A stretch of DNA of 64,000 nucleotides from Lichina pygmaea (GCA_963422465.1 OY730173.1:1178001-1242000); one strand, 5' to 3'; numbered from the stretch's first letter, positions 33,109 to 45,788 are shown. The notes: generated by a model not told the origin, from the letters alone. Made by a program: numbers and translations.

Positions 33109-33888
33109 TGATAGGGTACGTCGTACCTCTGCGCAGACGGTACAGATGGAGACGATGCAGATGGAGACGGGTGGGGGTCGGGAAGATATTCGGAGGTGAC
33201 GCAGCTGTTGAAGTCGAACGTCTCATCCACCGTCACATGACCGCTCTTTCCCCGGGTGTATACCGTACGTATAGGACAGTCTTCGATACAGGACAGTCTC
33301 CGACCCCCATCTAGATTCCTCTCAACAAGAAGAACAGCAACAACACAATAGTCTCGCGTCACTTTCTACTCTGCACCGTGTCAGATTCGATCAGCGCCCA
33401 GAGGGAAAGGGGCCGGGGGAGAGGTCCCCGGGGCGGGGGAGATGGGCGGGGGATTTAAGTGGAACATGTGATCAGGCGGATGAATCAGAAGGAAAGAAAG
33501 AAAGAAAGAAAGAAGTGAGGGTAGATCCACAAAGCCACATGGCTATGTAGACAACGGGCAGCGGGCAGCGGGCGCGGAGAGAGAAGGAGCCGATGAGAGA
33601 TATGCTCCGGATGCACCTTCTCTCTCTCTCTCTCATCTAGACACAAGAACGCAAGATGGAGAGCTGTGCAAAGAAGCCCAAAACTAGATGGGGCGCTGCG
33701 AAATAAGTTGAAAGAGCGGAGTAAGATCGGTTCGAGAGGGATGGGGATGGGGATGGGGATGGGGGATGACACATGGGATAGAATAGCGAGTTCGAATTTA
33801 GTTGACCGGTCAGCACCGGCATGCCATTACATTCTCCGATCGACATTGACACGGGGCCACAAGAGGGGTTCTTTTCCTCCGGTCGTCC
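33109..33888. other. Convergent 3' region NOP7 / MET7 with simple repeats
   Basis: 780 bp without a gene. It contains GAAA repeats (33491-33515), a CT run (about 33619-33636) and a GGGGAT repeat (33738-33766) with four or more G-tracts, capable in principle of forming a G-quadruplex. Confidence 0.55.
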
Positions 33889-35748
33889 TCATCTCGCGAT
33901 CGAACGCTCGTGCGCCGGTGGCTCCCCGATCGTCTTTCTCTGCTCCAGCACCTCCAGCACTTCCAGCAAGCCTCCGACGAGGTGCAAGCTGCCTGTGACG
34001 AAGACGACCACCTCTTCTCCTTCCTCCTTCTCCGCTGCTCGCGTTCCTCCCCGGTCACGGGTACCGGTGCTAGAGATTTGAGCCACGTCGCCGTTCACTC
34101 CACACGACGCCGCTAGTTCGTTCACATAGTCCACCGCGTGCTCGATCGTCTTGAGCACCCGCACGACAGTCTCGGCGCTGCTGGAACTCTGCTCCTGCCG
34201 CTGCTGCCGCTGCCGCTGCTGCTCAATGTCCCGCCACGCTCGGGCGAGAGAGGTTTGCACGCTCAAGTCTTCCACGTCCTTGCCGTTCGCGTTGAGAGAC
34301 ACGAGGTCCGCCTTGTAGCCGCCGTCCTTGAAGGTCACGTTCGTGCAGAAGACGACGTGTGTGAACGGCCGAAAGATGTCGCCCGCCGAGGAGGTCTGCG
34401 CGAGCGTCTCGTGCAGCGCTCTTGCGAGAGCCACGGCGTCCCGTGTCTGTTGGTTGAACACCAAGACGCGCTTCGGCGCTCCGGATCGCGCTCCGGATCG
34501 CCCTCCAAGGCTCGCCGTCTCGCTCGAGTACCACTTGGCGGCCAGTTCGATGCTCTCGAGAGTATGGCCGCCGTCGATGAACCAGGAGATCTTGTCCGTG
34601 CGCCTCTTTTCGCAGCGTCCGCCCCACCGAGCGTCTTCGAGACCTCGCCGGAACGAGTCGGGCAGTGGAGAGCTCGTAGGGTGCTCGGGAATGTCCTCAA
34701 GGCCTAGCGACCGGAGATGAGCAGCGGCCACGGAGACGGCCAGACTTGCGTTTGTCTTCTGGAAATCCCCGGCTAGTCCTAGCCTCACACGCTCAAGCTC
34801 TGGATGGCTCTCCACAACATCGAGCGTGACCGCCTTCTCCTTGGCCCGTCTTTGGAGCACTTCCAGAGCTCCGGCAGGCTGCGGCACCGTAAACGCTCGT
34901 GCCCCGGGTTTCATGATGCCTGCCTTGTGCCAGGCGATATCCTCGATCGTATCTCCCAACAAGAGGACGTGGTCGATCCCGAGACTCGTGATGCCTGTGA
35001 CGGTAGGGTGCACGAGGACGTTCGTACTGTCGTACTCCCCACCAATCCCGGTCTCTATCACGGCAGTATCCATGTCCTCCTGCAAGAAGGCGTGAAAGGC
35101 CAACAGGGTCAGAAAGCGAAAGTAGACGGGCTTCGCCGACGCATCCGTTGCAAGGCCCTTCCGACGCGCCGACTCTTCCAAGCGTCTCCAGACCTCGAAG
35201 AAGTGCTTGGCAAATGCATCTTCTGACAGCGGCTCGTTGTTGATCTGGATGCGCTCGCGCACGGAGCGCAGATGCGGAGACGTATACAGCCCGATCTTGC
35301 GGACCTCGCCGGCGCGGCCTGTACCGTCTGACGGCCGTTCATACTTGGCAAGGATGGACGAGATGAAAGCGCTTGTGGAGCCTTTGCCTTTGGTGCCTGC
35401 GATATGGATTGGCCTGATCCGGTCAAGATCCGCTGGCTTGTCGAAATCATGAGTGCTCGCTTGGTCCAAGATGAAGACGGTGATTGTGCACCTCGTAGCC
35501 GATGCGTCTGCACCAATCGATCATTTCAGGTATGGCCTGCTTGTTGATGACCTGGCCGGTCTTGCGGATCGCGTCGATGGTCGCATGATTGCTCTGGAGG
35601 CCGTTCAAGGCCGCCACGGCATCCTGGGCGCATCCGGTCAGCTTCGTTGGCGACAGAGACTCGTTGGTCTTACGGCGTAGGTCCGACCCATTGATGCCAG
35701 GCTCCTGCACCGTAGACGGGTGCCTAGTCTCTTCGAGAGTCGTCGCAT
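33889..35748 (-). CDS. MET7: Folylpolyglutamate synthase
   Basis: Adds gamma-glutamyl residues to folates, needed for one-carbon metabolism in cytosol and mitochondria. Exons 35674-35748, 35492-35623, 33889-35436; introns 50 and 55 nt with good branch motifs; 584 aa. Exon 1 reads MRRLSKRLGTRLRCRSLASM then GRTYA, and exon 2 DAVAALNGLQSNHATID. The ATP loop HIAGTKGKGSTSAF is completed in exon 3. Other signatures are GLYTSPHLRSVRERIQING-like text, AVIETGIGGEYDSTNVL and DHVLLLGDTIEDIAWHKAGI, which separate FPGS from bacterial FolC and from dihydrofolate synthase. The Arg-rich first 19 residues look like a mitochondrial presequence, and a second ATG (residue 20) precedes the conserved domain. Dual localisation by alternative starts, as known for this family, is likely. 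Confidence 0.93.
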
Positions 35749-36505
35749 ATCAAAGTGAGATGTGTACCCTTGGATGAGCTGGACTTTGACACGGTCCAAG
35801 AAGGTGATTGCAGCCGCGAGAACCAGGCATTCTATAGATCTTACAATGGCGATCTTCCAGATCTACGAGCAAAAAGATCGTCGGCTCGCATATGGGCTAA
35901 AGGTCTGGATGTGCACTATGTTATTGGCCTTACGGTAGGGCTGAACCCGCAGAGCCGCGACGCCTGTATGGAACTAGTGCCCCCTACATATCTCTAGCTA
36001 GCTTTCCAACACAATTGAGCACCACGACCAGCATAGAAACACTCCTCAGTCTTCTCTCTCCAGTCTTCCGTAGACATTAACCTAACTTTCTATCTGCAAC
36101 ATATCTATCATCAGTCCTTTCCCTGTGCCTGCCACCAACATCCCCTGACGATGCATACCGGCGTTCGTCCGTACGTTACCGTACCGTAGCTCGCACAGTC
36201 ACCGATCTGGGTTGTCCTCCGTATGTACTCACGCACCATGTACGACACGTGAAAGAAGTAATAAGATTGAAGAACTGAATTCTGTTATACAACGCAGCTA
36301 CGATTCAAGTCCATCCGAAAGAAATAAGATGTTTCCTATTGGGCGTTGACATCGTGAATGGAGCAAGGTTGTGTGCTCCAAGACACCTCTCTGGAGCGGC
36401 AACGCCTGCCCATGTCTCTGGATATTTCCCCTCGCGGCCTTTCGTCCTTTACCAAGACGCTTCTCTAGCAAAGTACTCGTGCACAGTGCCAAAATGCCAA
36501 CATCT
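35749..36505. other. Upstream of MET7, downstream of SAC1
   Basis: 757 bp with no supported gene. It contains the MET7 promoter, pyrimidine-rich sequence near 36040-36130, and a small GTACGTTACCGTACC cluster near 36170-36185. Confidence 0.5.
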
Positions 36506-38749
36506 TCATTCGATCCTCTTCTTTCCCTCCTCGAGATGCCCTAACCGCGCATTGCTGAAACCCCGGTCGCGAGTCCCGGCCAGCCTGCCGATGACCGTGT
36601 TCTTCTGGAGGCCCGACATAGCGTCGTTGTAGCCCTCAACGGCCCAAGGCAACTCGTTCAGTTTGGGCCAATTGACCTGAAAACGCCTGTCAGATCCTCG
36701 ACCCCGATCATCATTTCGATAGAGGGCCACCTACATATAACGCTCCGTGGTTTCTGATGAAGTAGAAGGACCAGAAACCCACGACCGACCAGAAGAGAAC
36801 AAAGACCCTCATCGCAAAAGGGCTCGAGCCGGGCAGGCGCCGCGTGAACGTGGCAACGGTGACCATGAAGATGCTTGTCGCCAGCAGGTACGGCACCGCC
36901 TGAACCAAGATCGGTCTTCGGTCATCGAAGAGCCCGCTGTTGCTCGAGGACGGTGAGGGTGGAAGGTATGCGCCCAAGAAGATATCGAACCCGTCTTGCT
37001 TCGGTCCGTCGACGAAGTTGTTCTGGAAATACCTGGAGATGGAAGAACGAAGGTCCTTTAGCATTCCAGCTTTGGTCCTGTTGCCGGTTCTTGTGTAGTC
37101 CGTCTTCATCGCTCCCGACCCGCTGTAGGAGCGCGCGACGACATCCGCATTGTCTGCCCAGACGTTCCGGAACAGGTACGTAAAGGAGTTGTCGTCCGTC
37201 GACGACTGCCCGGCTTGCAGTATCCCCAGGTCGACCAACTGTCGGTCCAACGTCCAGCGGGCCAGCATGCTCTGCACGAGGTTTGTGCGGTCGAGGCAAT
37301 CCATGCAGTTCGTCCGGACAACACTCCGTTGCAGGTTTCTGATCTCCATCCGTCCCGATAGATCGCCCGGCATATCTCCACCTCGGAAATACTGCTGTCG
37401 CTCGAGTCCGTCGCGCAGCTTCTCTATCAACATCAGCGCCCGATGCCATCTCAGCCCCCTGGTTTCGTTGTGAAAGTCAAAGTACACGTAGTGGAGGCGA
37501 TCAAGCTGCTGTTTCCTCTGGCTCGGCTCGACCGAGCGGAACTTCTCGTCGGTGACAACGTCGGCCTGTTGGCCTTCGTCCGGAGAAGAGACGAGCGTCC
37601 GTACGACCTGCTCATATGCCTCCTTGACCCGCTGCTCGCGCCCCTTGTGGTTGACGAGATTGACTAGGTAATTGTCGCCATACAGCCGGATCTGCTCGTC
37701 AAAATGCCGCGACGCGGCCTCGACGGCGCTGTCGACGCCTCGGACTTGTAGCTTCGGCGTGAAGCGGAGATCGTTCACCTCCGCCCAAAACACCGGAATG
37801 CTGCCACGGGTTTGTACGTAGGAGAGGACCTGCGTCTCCCCCTTGCCCTTGTCTTCAGCAACCCGGCTGTGTGCGCCGATTCCCCCGGCGAAGGCCCCTA
37901 ACTCGGCACCCGAGTCGTTCAGAACCACCAGTTGCTCCGTCTCGTTGTAATTCGACACGTTCCCATCTTCGTCGATGCCTCGCGAGAAGTAGCGTGTCCC
38001 TGCCCGGTGGCGCGAGCGTCTCGTGACGAGGGCGAAGGTGAAGGGCTTCCCGTCTATGCCCGTCTTTGCAATTTCCAGCATCCCGTACATTATGGGTAGA
38101 ATATATGGATCGACAGCGGGCTGGGGACCAGCGCGAGGCCGGCCGACTGCCCCGGTCGCAGCGCCCAATCTGAAGTCGATGAGATCGCTCTGAACGAAGC
38201 GATTCCAGAAGAATCGATCATCCGCTCTCTTCCATAACGGCAGAGAGAGGTCCGCTTGTGCCTGCCGTTGAAAGCTGCTCGTGAGATCTAGACTGTAAGA
38301 GAAGTACATCGGGCCGGACTTGATCAGCGTCTTGACCACCGAGAGACAAGCATCCTCGTCCGCATCACGGACAGGCCTCTCTCGAAGCTGCAAGAACTCG
38401 GTCGCGACAATCTTGTACACGGGATGACCCTTCAGTCTCCCAACCGCGTGAGCCTTGGTGATGATGATTATGTATTTGTCTTCCGAACCTGTCAGTCGAT
38501 GACGCGTGTCTCGGGAGTTGGCAGGCCGAGTCGCGCAATCGTACCTAGACGTAGCTTGAGGATCCCAAGAAATCCAGCGATGCTCGATACTCTTTTGGAT
38601 CCTTTCGGGGTTTCGTCCGTTAGCCGAAGGTCCCCAGAGGGGCGACCAACGACCAAGCTGGGCGCCAGAGGCGAAGATGGTGACGTGAAGGCATAATGCG
38701 ACGGCGATGCGTGGACATTGATATCGCGAAAAGGGTGAAGAGTGGACAT
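36506..38749 (-). CDS. SAC1: Phosphoinositide phosphatase Sac1
   Basis: ER/Golgi membrane PI4P phosphatase. Exons 38545-38749, 36735-38488, 36506-36676; introns 56 and 58 nt; 709 aa. It starts MSTLHPFRDINVHASPSHYA; the first splice yields KLRLGSEDKYIIIITKAHAV, the family's opening beta-strands. The catalytic CX5R signature RTNCMDCLDRTN lies near residue 440 (Cys nucleophile and Arg present), followed by NLVQSMLARW. Two hydrophobic segments near the C-terminus (LVQAVPYLLATSIFMVTVAT; VFVLFWSVVGFWSFYFI) are the usual ER anchor. The last exon adds NWPKLNELPWAVEGY, which is conserved in Sac1 proteins and proves the final intron. A longer frame upstream of exon 2 is intron read-through, not N-terminus. 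Divergent from VPS21 across 353 bp. Confidence 0.96.
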
Positions 38750-39102
38750 CTTTGGAGATTGGTCTCAGACCAGACTTCTGGCGCTGTGGTATTGATGAGC
38801 AGACGGGACTTGAGGACAGCACGTACGTACCTCGTACGGTCGTGAAGTGGTATGACAACATCTCGGTAGAACGTAAATCCGAGTGGCTAGTGCGTCTAGG
38901 CTACATAGAGTCTAGCCCATACCGGTATGCGCGCCATATTGTGGCGCACGAACTCGTGGCCTGGCCGGAAGCTAAATGCAACCACGTCTGCAACACCGCC
39001 TTAGATCCACCTTTCGATCAAGCCCGATCGATCGACTCCCCTTTTGGTGACATCTCTTCTCTTGTTCAAGAGCTATCAGGATCACTTTCAGCCGAGTTAC
39101 GG
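38750..39102. promoter_or_regulatory. Shared divergent promoter SAC1 / VPS21
   Basis: 353 bp between the two start codons; ACGTACGTACCTCGTACGG at about 38821-38839 is a GTAC cluster. No TATA box is clear. Confidence 0.5.
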
Positions 39103-40031
39103 ATGGCTTCACGGTTCGACTCGGCGTCACGGCCTGGCGGTTCGCGGTTCGCCCAGTTCAAGTTGGTCCTTCTAGGTGAGAATGTCCTCTCGTCATGGGA
39201 ACTTCATGATCGCTCTCTTTGTGGAGCTACCGCCAGCAAGCGCTGACAAGAAATACCACAGGGGAGTCGGCCGTTGGCAAGGTGTGTGTGGCTGGTCAGC
39301 CAAGCATGCTCTGCTCCTGTCGCTGATCCATCTGGACTAGAGCTCGCTGGTTCTTAGATTTGTCAAGGTCAGTAGGGGCCAGCTTCAGTTACCCGCCCAC
39401 TTCGATAGCCCACGAGCTTACTCTGAACCCAGGATCAATTTGACGACTATCGAGAATCTACCATCGGAGCCGCTTTTCTGACGCAGACTATCGCCTTGGA
39501 CGACCACACGACGGTCAAATTTGAAATATGGGATACGGCCGGCCAAGAGCGCTACAAATCGCTCGCTCCGATGTACTACCGGAACGCCAACTGCGCCGTT
39601 GTCGTGTACGACATCACACATGCGGTAAGGCAAATCCTCGTGGGGATGGCAACCTTGGGCTTCTCTGACAGCTTCCCGAGCAGAGTTCGCTCGACAAGGC
39701 CAAGTCCTGGGTAAAGGAGCTCCAACGACAAGCGAACGAGAACATCATCATCGCCTTGGCCGGGAACAAACTCGACCTGGTGACCGACCAACCTGACAAG
39801 CGAGCGATCTCGACCGCAGACGCTCAGGCGTACGCGCGGGAAGCGGGTCTCCTGTTCTTCGAGACGTCGGCCAAGACGTCCGAGAATGTACGCGAACTCT
39901 TCACGGACATCGCTCGGAAGCTCCCACTGGACCAGGCCGGTCCGCGAAATCTACGTGCAGGTGCCCGCGGCGGTGTCGACCTGAGACCCGAGGCGCCGGG
40001 AACTCAAGGTGGAGGATCGTGCAGCTGCTGA
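39103..40031 (+). CDS. VPS21: Rab5-type GTPase (Vps21/Ypt51)
   Basis: Endosomal Rab GTPase. Exons 39103-39175, 39262-39281, 39341-39367, 39433-39624, 39684-40031; introns 86, 59, 65 and 59 nt. Two of the exons are only 20 and 27 nt. The product is 219 aa. The P-loop GESAVGKS (residues 25-32) is assembled from exons 1-3. Effector region [15 protein letters not shown] is the Rab5 signature. [25 protein letters not shown] and ETSAKT complete the G motifs. The tail ends GGGSCSC, giving two cysteines for double geranylgeranylation. The AAFLTQ switch and CSC end separate it from Ypt1/Rab1 and Ypt7/Rab7. Micro-exons depend on my reading but every phase closes and the motif text is uninterrupted. Confidence 0.95.
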
Positions 40032-40484
40032 GCGCTACATTGTCGAGTATGGACGAAGGTGCCTTGACATGGCGACCTACAGCTCCGTTGCCGCTCTCCA
40101 GTCCTGGCCGCTTGTTGGGACATCTGCCTCGTTCACGGCAAGGCAAAGGGTTGTAATACTTTCGTCATTTTGCGGGTATTGAGGTTCTTTCGTGCGGCGC
40201 TTATAGGCTTTCTAAAGTATTCAGTATAGCATATGCCCTTCTCTTTGCCACCTACAATCTCGACATGCCAACATGATCATGGCATTGGAGGCTCAAGATC
40301 GTAGAGCGACACGTGACTTGCAAAAGTCCTCGAGACCCGTCACGTGCTGTCACCGTGTCGTCCCAATCTGGCCTAGCGCCGGATAATCGTTCAGACGTGC
40401 GCCGGCGTCAACGGCCGTCAGGAACGAAACCCGAAACCCGAACCCTCGACGACGGGCATCTTCTGTTGTCTACAGCAGCACGTC
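40032..40484. other. Intergenic between VPS21 and MIC60
   Basis: About 450 bp: VPS21 3' flank, then MIC60 promoter. No repeat, RNA gene or TATA box is evident. Confidence 0.45.
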
Positions 40485-40996
40485 ATGTTGCGCCTACCGC
40501 TGCAGGCGAGTCGAAAACTCCCTCGGGAGCTCGCAGGATCTCGGAATGCCCGTATATACGTGAATCTGGGTTCGTCAGTAGCATCCTCAGCGGCTTCAAA
40601 GGTCTGTGCTCTCGACCGGAATCCTGCGGCGCGACGAGAAGGCAGAGGAGAACAACAGGCTAAACCTTGCGGCCCGCTTCAGAGATGCTATGTCGACGCC
40701 AAACGAGACAACAGGCCCGTCAAGCCAAGTATCACGGACTCTGAGCCTGTCATACTGCCTGGCTCTGCCAGCAGCACCGCCGCAGGCGAGCCGGTACCGC
40801 TCGCTCCTGGCCCGATCCCTGCCGTTTCGCCGGCCTCGGCATCGTCGTTGTCCAAAGCAGGCCCTGCGGTATCCTCATCAACCATACACCCAAAGGAGGT
40901 GCCGTTGGCGCCTGTCCCGCCTCCCGCACTCCATGTCCAGAAGTCGCCGACGACGAGCATACCACCGCCTTCAAGTATCTCGAAATCACCGCCACC

Positions 40997-41027
<31 letters not shown>

Positions 41028-42872
41028 ACCCCGCCTCCGTCGATTACGGCTGCAGCTCCAAAAAGAAGCCGTAGATCTGGACGCATGCGTCGGACGCTGA
41101 CCTCGATTTTCCTCTTGACCGGTCTCGGCTATGCTCTTGGCGCCTACTACTCTCTGGTCAACGACAACTTCCACGACTTCTTTACCGAGTACATCCCCTT
41201 CGCCGAGGATATCGTGTTCTTCTTCGAAGAGCGGCAGTACCGGCGCCGGCTTCCAAGTCTTCAGGAAAGCAAGTGGAGCATTCCACGGGAAACAGGGAAC
41301 AACGTGTCCATCCCCAGCGGAAGTGGAATGTCTTGGAGGGTTGCTCAAGAGCCGCACGGCACCGGTAAGACTTCCGGACAGCCTGGTCCTCACAACAGCG
41401 CGATTGACGTGATGGAAGATCCAGCGTCGCCGGAAGGTCGATCCAAGGCTTCTGGAAGGCCTCCACAATCGGACAAGGCCAAGGTCGGGGAGGCTGACAA
41501 GCCAGAGCCGCCCAAGAAGACGCCCCCGCCGACATCGATACCCCCGGCAGGACAATCGCCCACGGGCACGGCTGCGGCAAGACCTGAGGGGGAAGCCCCG
41601 GCGGAGCTCAAGCCGCCGGTGCAGAAGAAGGAAGCCCGCAAGGGTAGACAAGATGTAGCGGTGGAGGGTCCCAAGGGCGAATCGCGAACACCGCCCATCG
41701 AACCCATCAAGGCTCCCGAGTCGGGCCACCCCATCATCCAAGACGTCGTCAAGATCATCAACAACGTCATCACCGTGGTCAACGCCGAGAACGCGACTCG
41801 CAAGTACGGTCCCGCCTTGGAGATGGCCAGATCGGAGGTGGCAAAGATCGGAGACGCGATCGCTTCAAGCACGGAAGAAGTGGTGCAGGAGAAGCTGAAG
41901 GCAACGCACGAGGAGTTTGACCAAGCGGCCAAGGAACTCGTCCGGCGCGTCGAAGAGGAGATGGCGGATCAAGAGGCTCGCTGGCGAGACGATTTCGAGA
42001 CGGAGCGGAAGAACATGGAGCACTCGTTCGCTGAGAAACTGAAGACCGAGCTCGCACGAAGTGGGGAGGTCTACGAACGGCGCCTACGAAACGAACTGCT
42101 CGAGCAAGCGATCCACCTGAAGCGCCACTTCGCCGCCAAGGTCAAGGACCTGGTCGAGGACGAACGAGACGGCCGACTGGGGAAGCTCGGCGAGCTCTCG
42201 AAGAGCGTGAACGAACTCGAGAGCCTCACCACCGGCTGGAACAACGTGGTCGACACGAACCTGAAGACCCAACGGCTGCACGTCGCGGTGGAAGCCGTCC
42301 GGTCCATCCTCGACGAAACCGACCAACCCCGCCCTTTCGTCCGAGAGCTTGCCGCGCTAAGGGAGACGGCATCGGACGACCCGGTGGTCAAGGCGGCCAT
42401 CGCGTCCATCAACCCTGCCGCCTACCGATACGGTCTGCCTTCGACCGCGTACCTCATCGACCGCTTCCGACGCGTCGCATCGGAGGTTCGAAAGGCGTCG
42501 CTGGTGCCCGAGCAGGCCGGAGCGGCCAGCCACGCGGCGTCGCTGGTGCTCAGCAAAGTCCTGTTCAGAAAGGAAGGACCGACGGCGGGGGACGACGTCG
42601 AGAGCATCCTCACCAGGACCGAAACCCTGCTGGAGGAAGGTGACCTCGACGGAGCCGCCCGAGAAATGAACAGCATGAGCGGCTGGGCGAAGACCCTCAG
42701 CAAAGACTGGCTGGCCGAGGTCAGAAAGGTGCTCGAGGCCCAGCAAGCGTTGGACGTAAGCGGACACCGATCCGTCTCCCTTCGACCACCCCGACTGGTT
42801 GTACGTACTGACCTTGGGCACCAGGTCATCGCTGCCGAAGCCCGCCTACGGAGCCTTCAGATGGACGGTTGA
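40485..42872 (+). CDS. MIC60: MICOS subunit Mic60 (mitofilin / Fcj1)
   Basis: Inner-membrane protein that shapes crista junctions. The frame is open from 40485 to 42872 (795 codons), but two introns are probable: 40602-40682 (81 nt, CTTCAG acceptor) and 42756-42824 (69 nt, CACCAG acceptor). Both are multiples of three without stops, so the frame alone cannot decide. Splicing gives 745 aa and joins ALD to VIAAEARLRSLQ, the expected C-terminal text. Features in order: Arg-rich presequence (MLRLPLQASRKLPREL); Pro/Ser-rich stretch with a poly-Pro run; membrane segment after RSGRMRRTLTSIFLLTGLGYA; a charged disordered region; long coiled coil (about 400-560 of the unspliced product); and the C-terminal mitofilin domain with VERVR-like helices and LSKVLFRKEG. 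Confidence in identity is high. Confidence 0.93.
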
Positions 42873-43827
42873 GAGACCTGTCGAGTCTCGGCCTACGACC
42901 TCCAGCAGACGAATGGCCACCTCTTGCCTGCCCTTTCTTCTGAGCGCTGAAGGAAGGCCCGAAGAGGCTCGTCCGTGGTCCAGGCCTAGCCTCTTACAAT
43001 GGTCCACCGCAACGCGTATCTTGCGAGGGATACAATAGCCTGTCTTGCTCCGGCCATCCTTCACCAAGTCCATCGTGCGGAAAGCCAGCGAACGAAGCCA
43101 GGGAAGCTCGGTCGAAACCGCCGCATGAGGTCTTTTCAAAACTTTACATCTAGTTTCCTTCTCGACATGTAAACTTCAGTAGACCACAGAATAGTTATCA
43201 GAAGTCAGGAGCAGCTGCTTACGACACCCCCTGGTGCCGTGCCAAGGCGGGGGGTATTAAGCCCCCTCGGCACGTACGTACGAAGTAAAGAGTTCGTAGG
43301 CCCGACTTAGCCCTCGCGGCCCTGAACCTTAAGGCCAAAGTCAGGCACCTTCGTGCGTACTAATCAGTATGTACCCCTGACCATCGGTAGGCTCATGCCG
43401 TGATAGGCCGCATGTCTGAGCACCGAAAATACCGAGCCTGCCGAACGTGACCGATGCATACGGCGAGGTGAATCAATTTTGACAAAGATTTCCTCGGCAG
43501 TTTCTGATCTTCTGACCCAGTTCAACCGCCATGTAGAAGACGGCCGAGCACGGGAATGTCAACGGCGACTCTACGCAAACCGAAGCGTCTCTACATACTC
43601 GTACGTACAGCTGGCAGGATGACCGAAAGCGGGAGAAGCCCTTACGGCTCTTCGGTCGTCGTGCTGTTCGATCCCGGGCTTAGAGCATCTGACCCTACGA
43701 ACCTCTCCGACGGCGTATGAGGATGTCGGAGTCTTCGGCCGGACCAGACTGAAAGACTCGGAGACCTCCCCTGAGATCCGTGCGAGTCGGTAGACGGACT
43801 CAGAATCGTCAAAAAGAAACAGAGTCC
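42873..43827. other. Intergenic between MIC60 and the tail-anchored protein gene
   Basis: About 950 bp with no supported gene. A G/C-rich inverted repeat at 43239-43274 (CGTGCC..GGGGG / CCCCCTCGGCACG) is followed directly by ACGTACGTACGAAG. The upstream part is MIC60 3' flank. Confidence 0.45.
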
Positions 43828-45788
43828 ATGGCGTCTGCCCACTCGACCGGCCTCGGCGGAGGCCAGAGCCAACGTACCGGAAGATATCGTGACAGCGGCG
43901 GTCAGAGCACCGCGTCAGATCCAAGGTCCATGGGCGACAGACCGAACGGTCGATCGGCAGCCGTGAAGGCGCCAGACCACAGGCTCAGGAGGTCCGGGGG
44001 GTTTCTTCTAGACGACAACGTCGTCGTCTTCCCATCGAGGGGGGACAATGCCGAAGGCGGATCGTTCCGTACGAACGAGAGCCAAGGGGCACGAAGGACT
44101 GGGCAATACCAACCAGCCGTCGAACGGTCATCTCAACAGGGTCCGTCACCCGTCTTGAGGCAACGAGATGGATCAGAGGGCATGAAGCGTTATCCGAGCA
44201 GGCACGAAGCCGCCGAGGATGTCGTCCCCGTCTCTTCGGCTGCTTCTCCCACCACACCCCACCAAGCCCAGAGCCGCGACGGGAAGAGACGCTCGGGGAA
44301 TTACGACGGTCGTGACGCGGACGCCGCTGGGTCGAGCCCCTTGGATCCCGACTCGACCCGCCTCGTGAACTTGGCTTTGAATCTGAGCCAAGCGCGCCAC
44401 CGCAGCTCGAGCCACGGCATGCAGGCCATGGACAGCCACAGAGATGGCAGGCGAAGTGCATCCGGCGTCACCCAAAGGCTAGAGGGAAGCCCGACCTCGG
44501 GGACGCCTGGTTCAGCAGCCGCGAGGGACGACGGGGCGCTTCAGAGACCAAAGGCTCGACGGAAGCAGCGGGATTCCCCGCCGTCTCGATCGACCGCCGC
44601 TGAGCCTCGGGGTCCATTTCACGGCGGGCAGAAGCTACGGTCGCCCGCGCCGAAGCCTCGCTCGGTGTCCCATATGGTGCCGATGCCGGATGACCCACAA
44701 GACTTTGAAGCCCATCTCTCCAAAGCCACCTTGGAGAGAGCACGACGAGCGAAGCGGTACTTCGAACTTTCTACAGAGTACAGGAGGTTGCTACAGCTGC
44801 TACCGCCACTTGACCCGGCGGCGAACCCTCGAGGGGACGGGTATACCACCGGAGCACGCTCAGCAGAGGCCCTCAGGACACTTCGCTCGGGCGCAGCGCC
44901 ATCTTCGGGCAGGCCCTACAATCCTCTGCAGGCCATACGGAACAGAAGGAGTCGCAGGCGGGCACGGGAAAGCCTCGACCCTGATCCGGCGAGCTGGACG
45001 CAACTTCCAGCGGTCAGAGCTTGGGTCGACAGGATCGAGGAGAGGATCATCGAGTCGGCTGCAAGACAGGTCGATGCGGCGAGACTCGTTCCTTTCCCTT
45101 TGGGTAACGTGGACGACAACGACGGAGACGCCGACGCCGTTCCACGCCCCGCCGTCGTCTCTGGTTCCAGTCGCCAGAAGCCGTCGCGCATGGACTGGAG
45201 TATCACCCCCGAGGAGCTCCTGGCCGACGTTTATTGGGTTGAACAGGGCGAACATAAAGCCCTCGTTGAGAATCGAGACGGTCTGAAAGTCTATCCAAGG
45301 TTCGAAAGGAGAGGATCAAGCGACGACACGGCGAGACTGCAGCGCGATCCGGTAGGACGATGGAAGCAGCCGAAACGGGCACTATCGCTCGACATGAGCG
45401 ACGTTCGGGGGAAGAAGCACAGTCATGCTACATCGGACGTTGAGCGGCCCTCTCATACCAGTGGCCATTTCCGCAGGCGCCAGCAACACTGGCCTCATGG
45501 TAGCCTCGATGCCGATATGCGTAACCTCGAAGACGGCACGCCACGACGGCACAGATGGTTTGGACGTCGCAAGGCGTCGGAGGACTCTTCGGCCGCGTCG
45601 GAGGCTTCGACGACGACGCCCGCCGGGACCGCAAGGGGCGACCTCGACTTCGGGCATTCGATGGACGATATGGATAGGGCGCGTCTTGAAAAACAGGTGT
45701 ATGACATGTTGGCGAAAGAGGCTGGAGAGAGAGACTCGAGGGCCTTGAGGCAACGGAGGGATATCCGGGACCACGACACGTCCGACGA

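Noticed and set aside
38489-38861. Longer SAC1 N-terminus read straight through exon 2's upstream frame
   Set aside because: It lacks family similarity; the spliced exon 1 starting at 38749 matches Sac1 and removes it as intron sequence.
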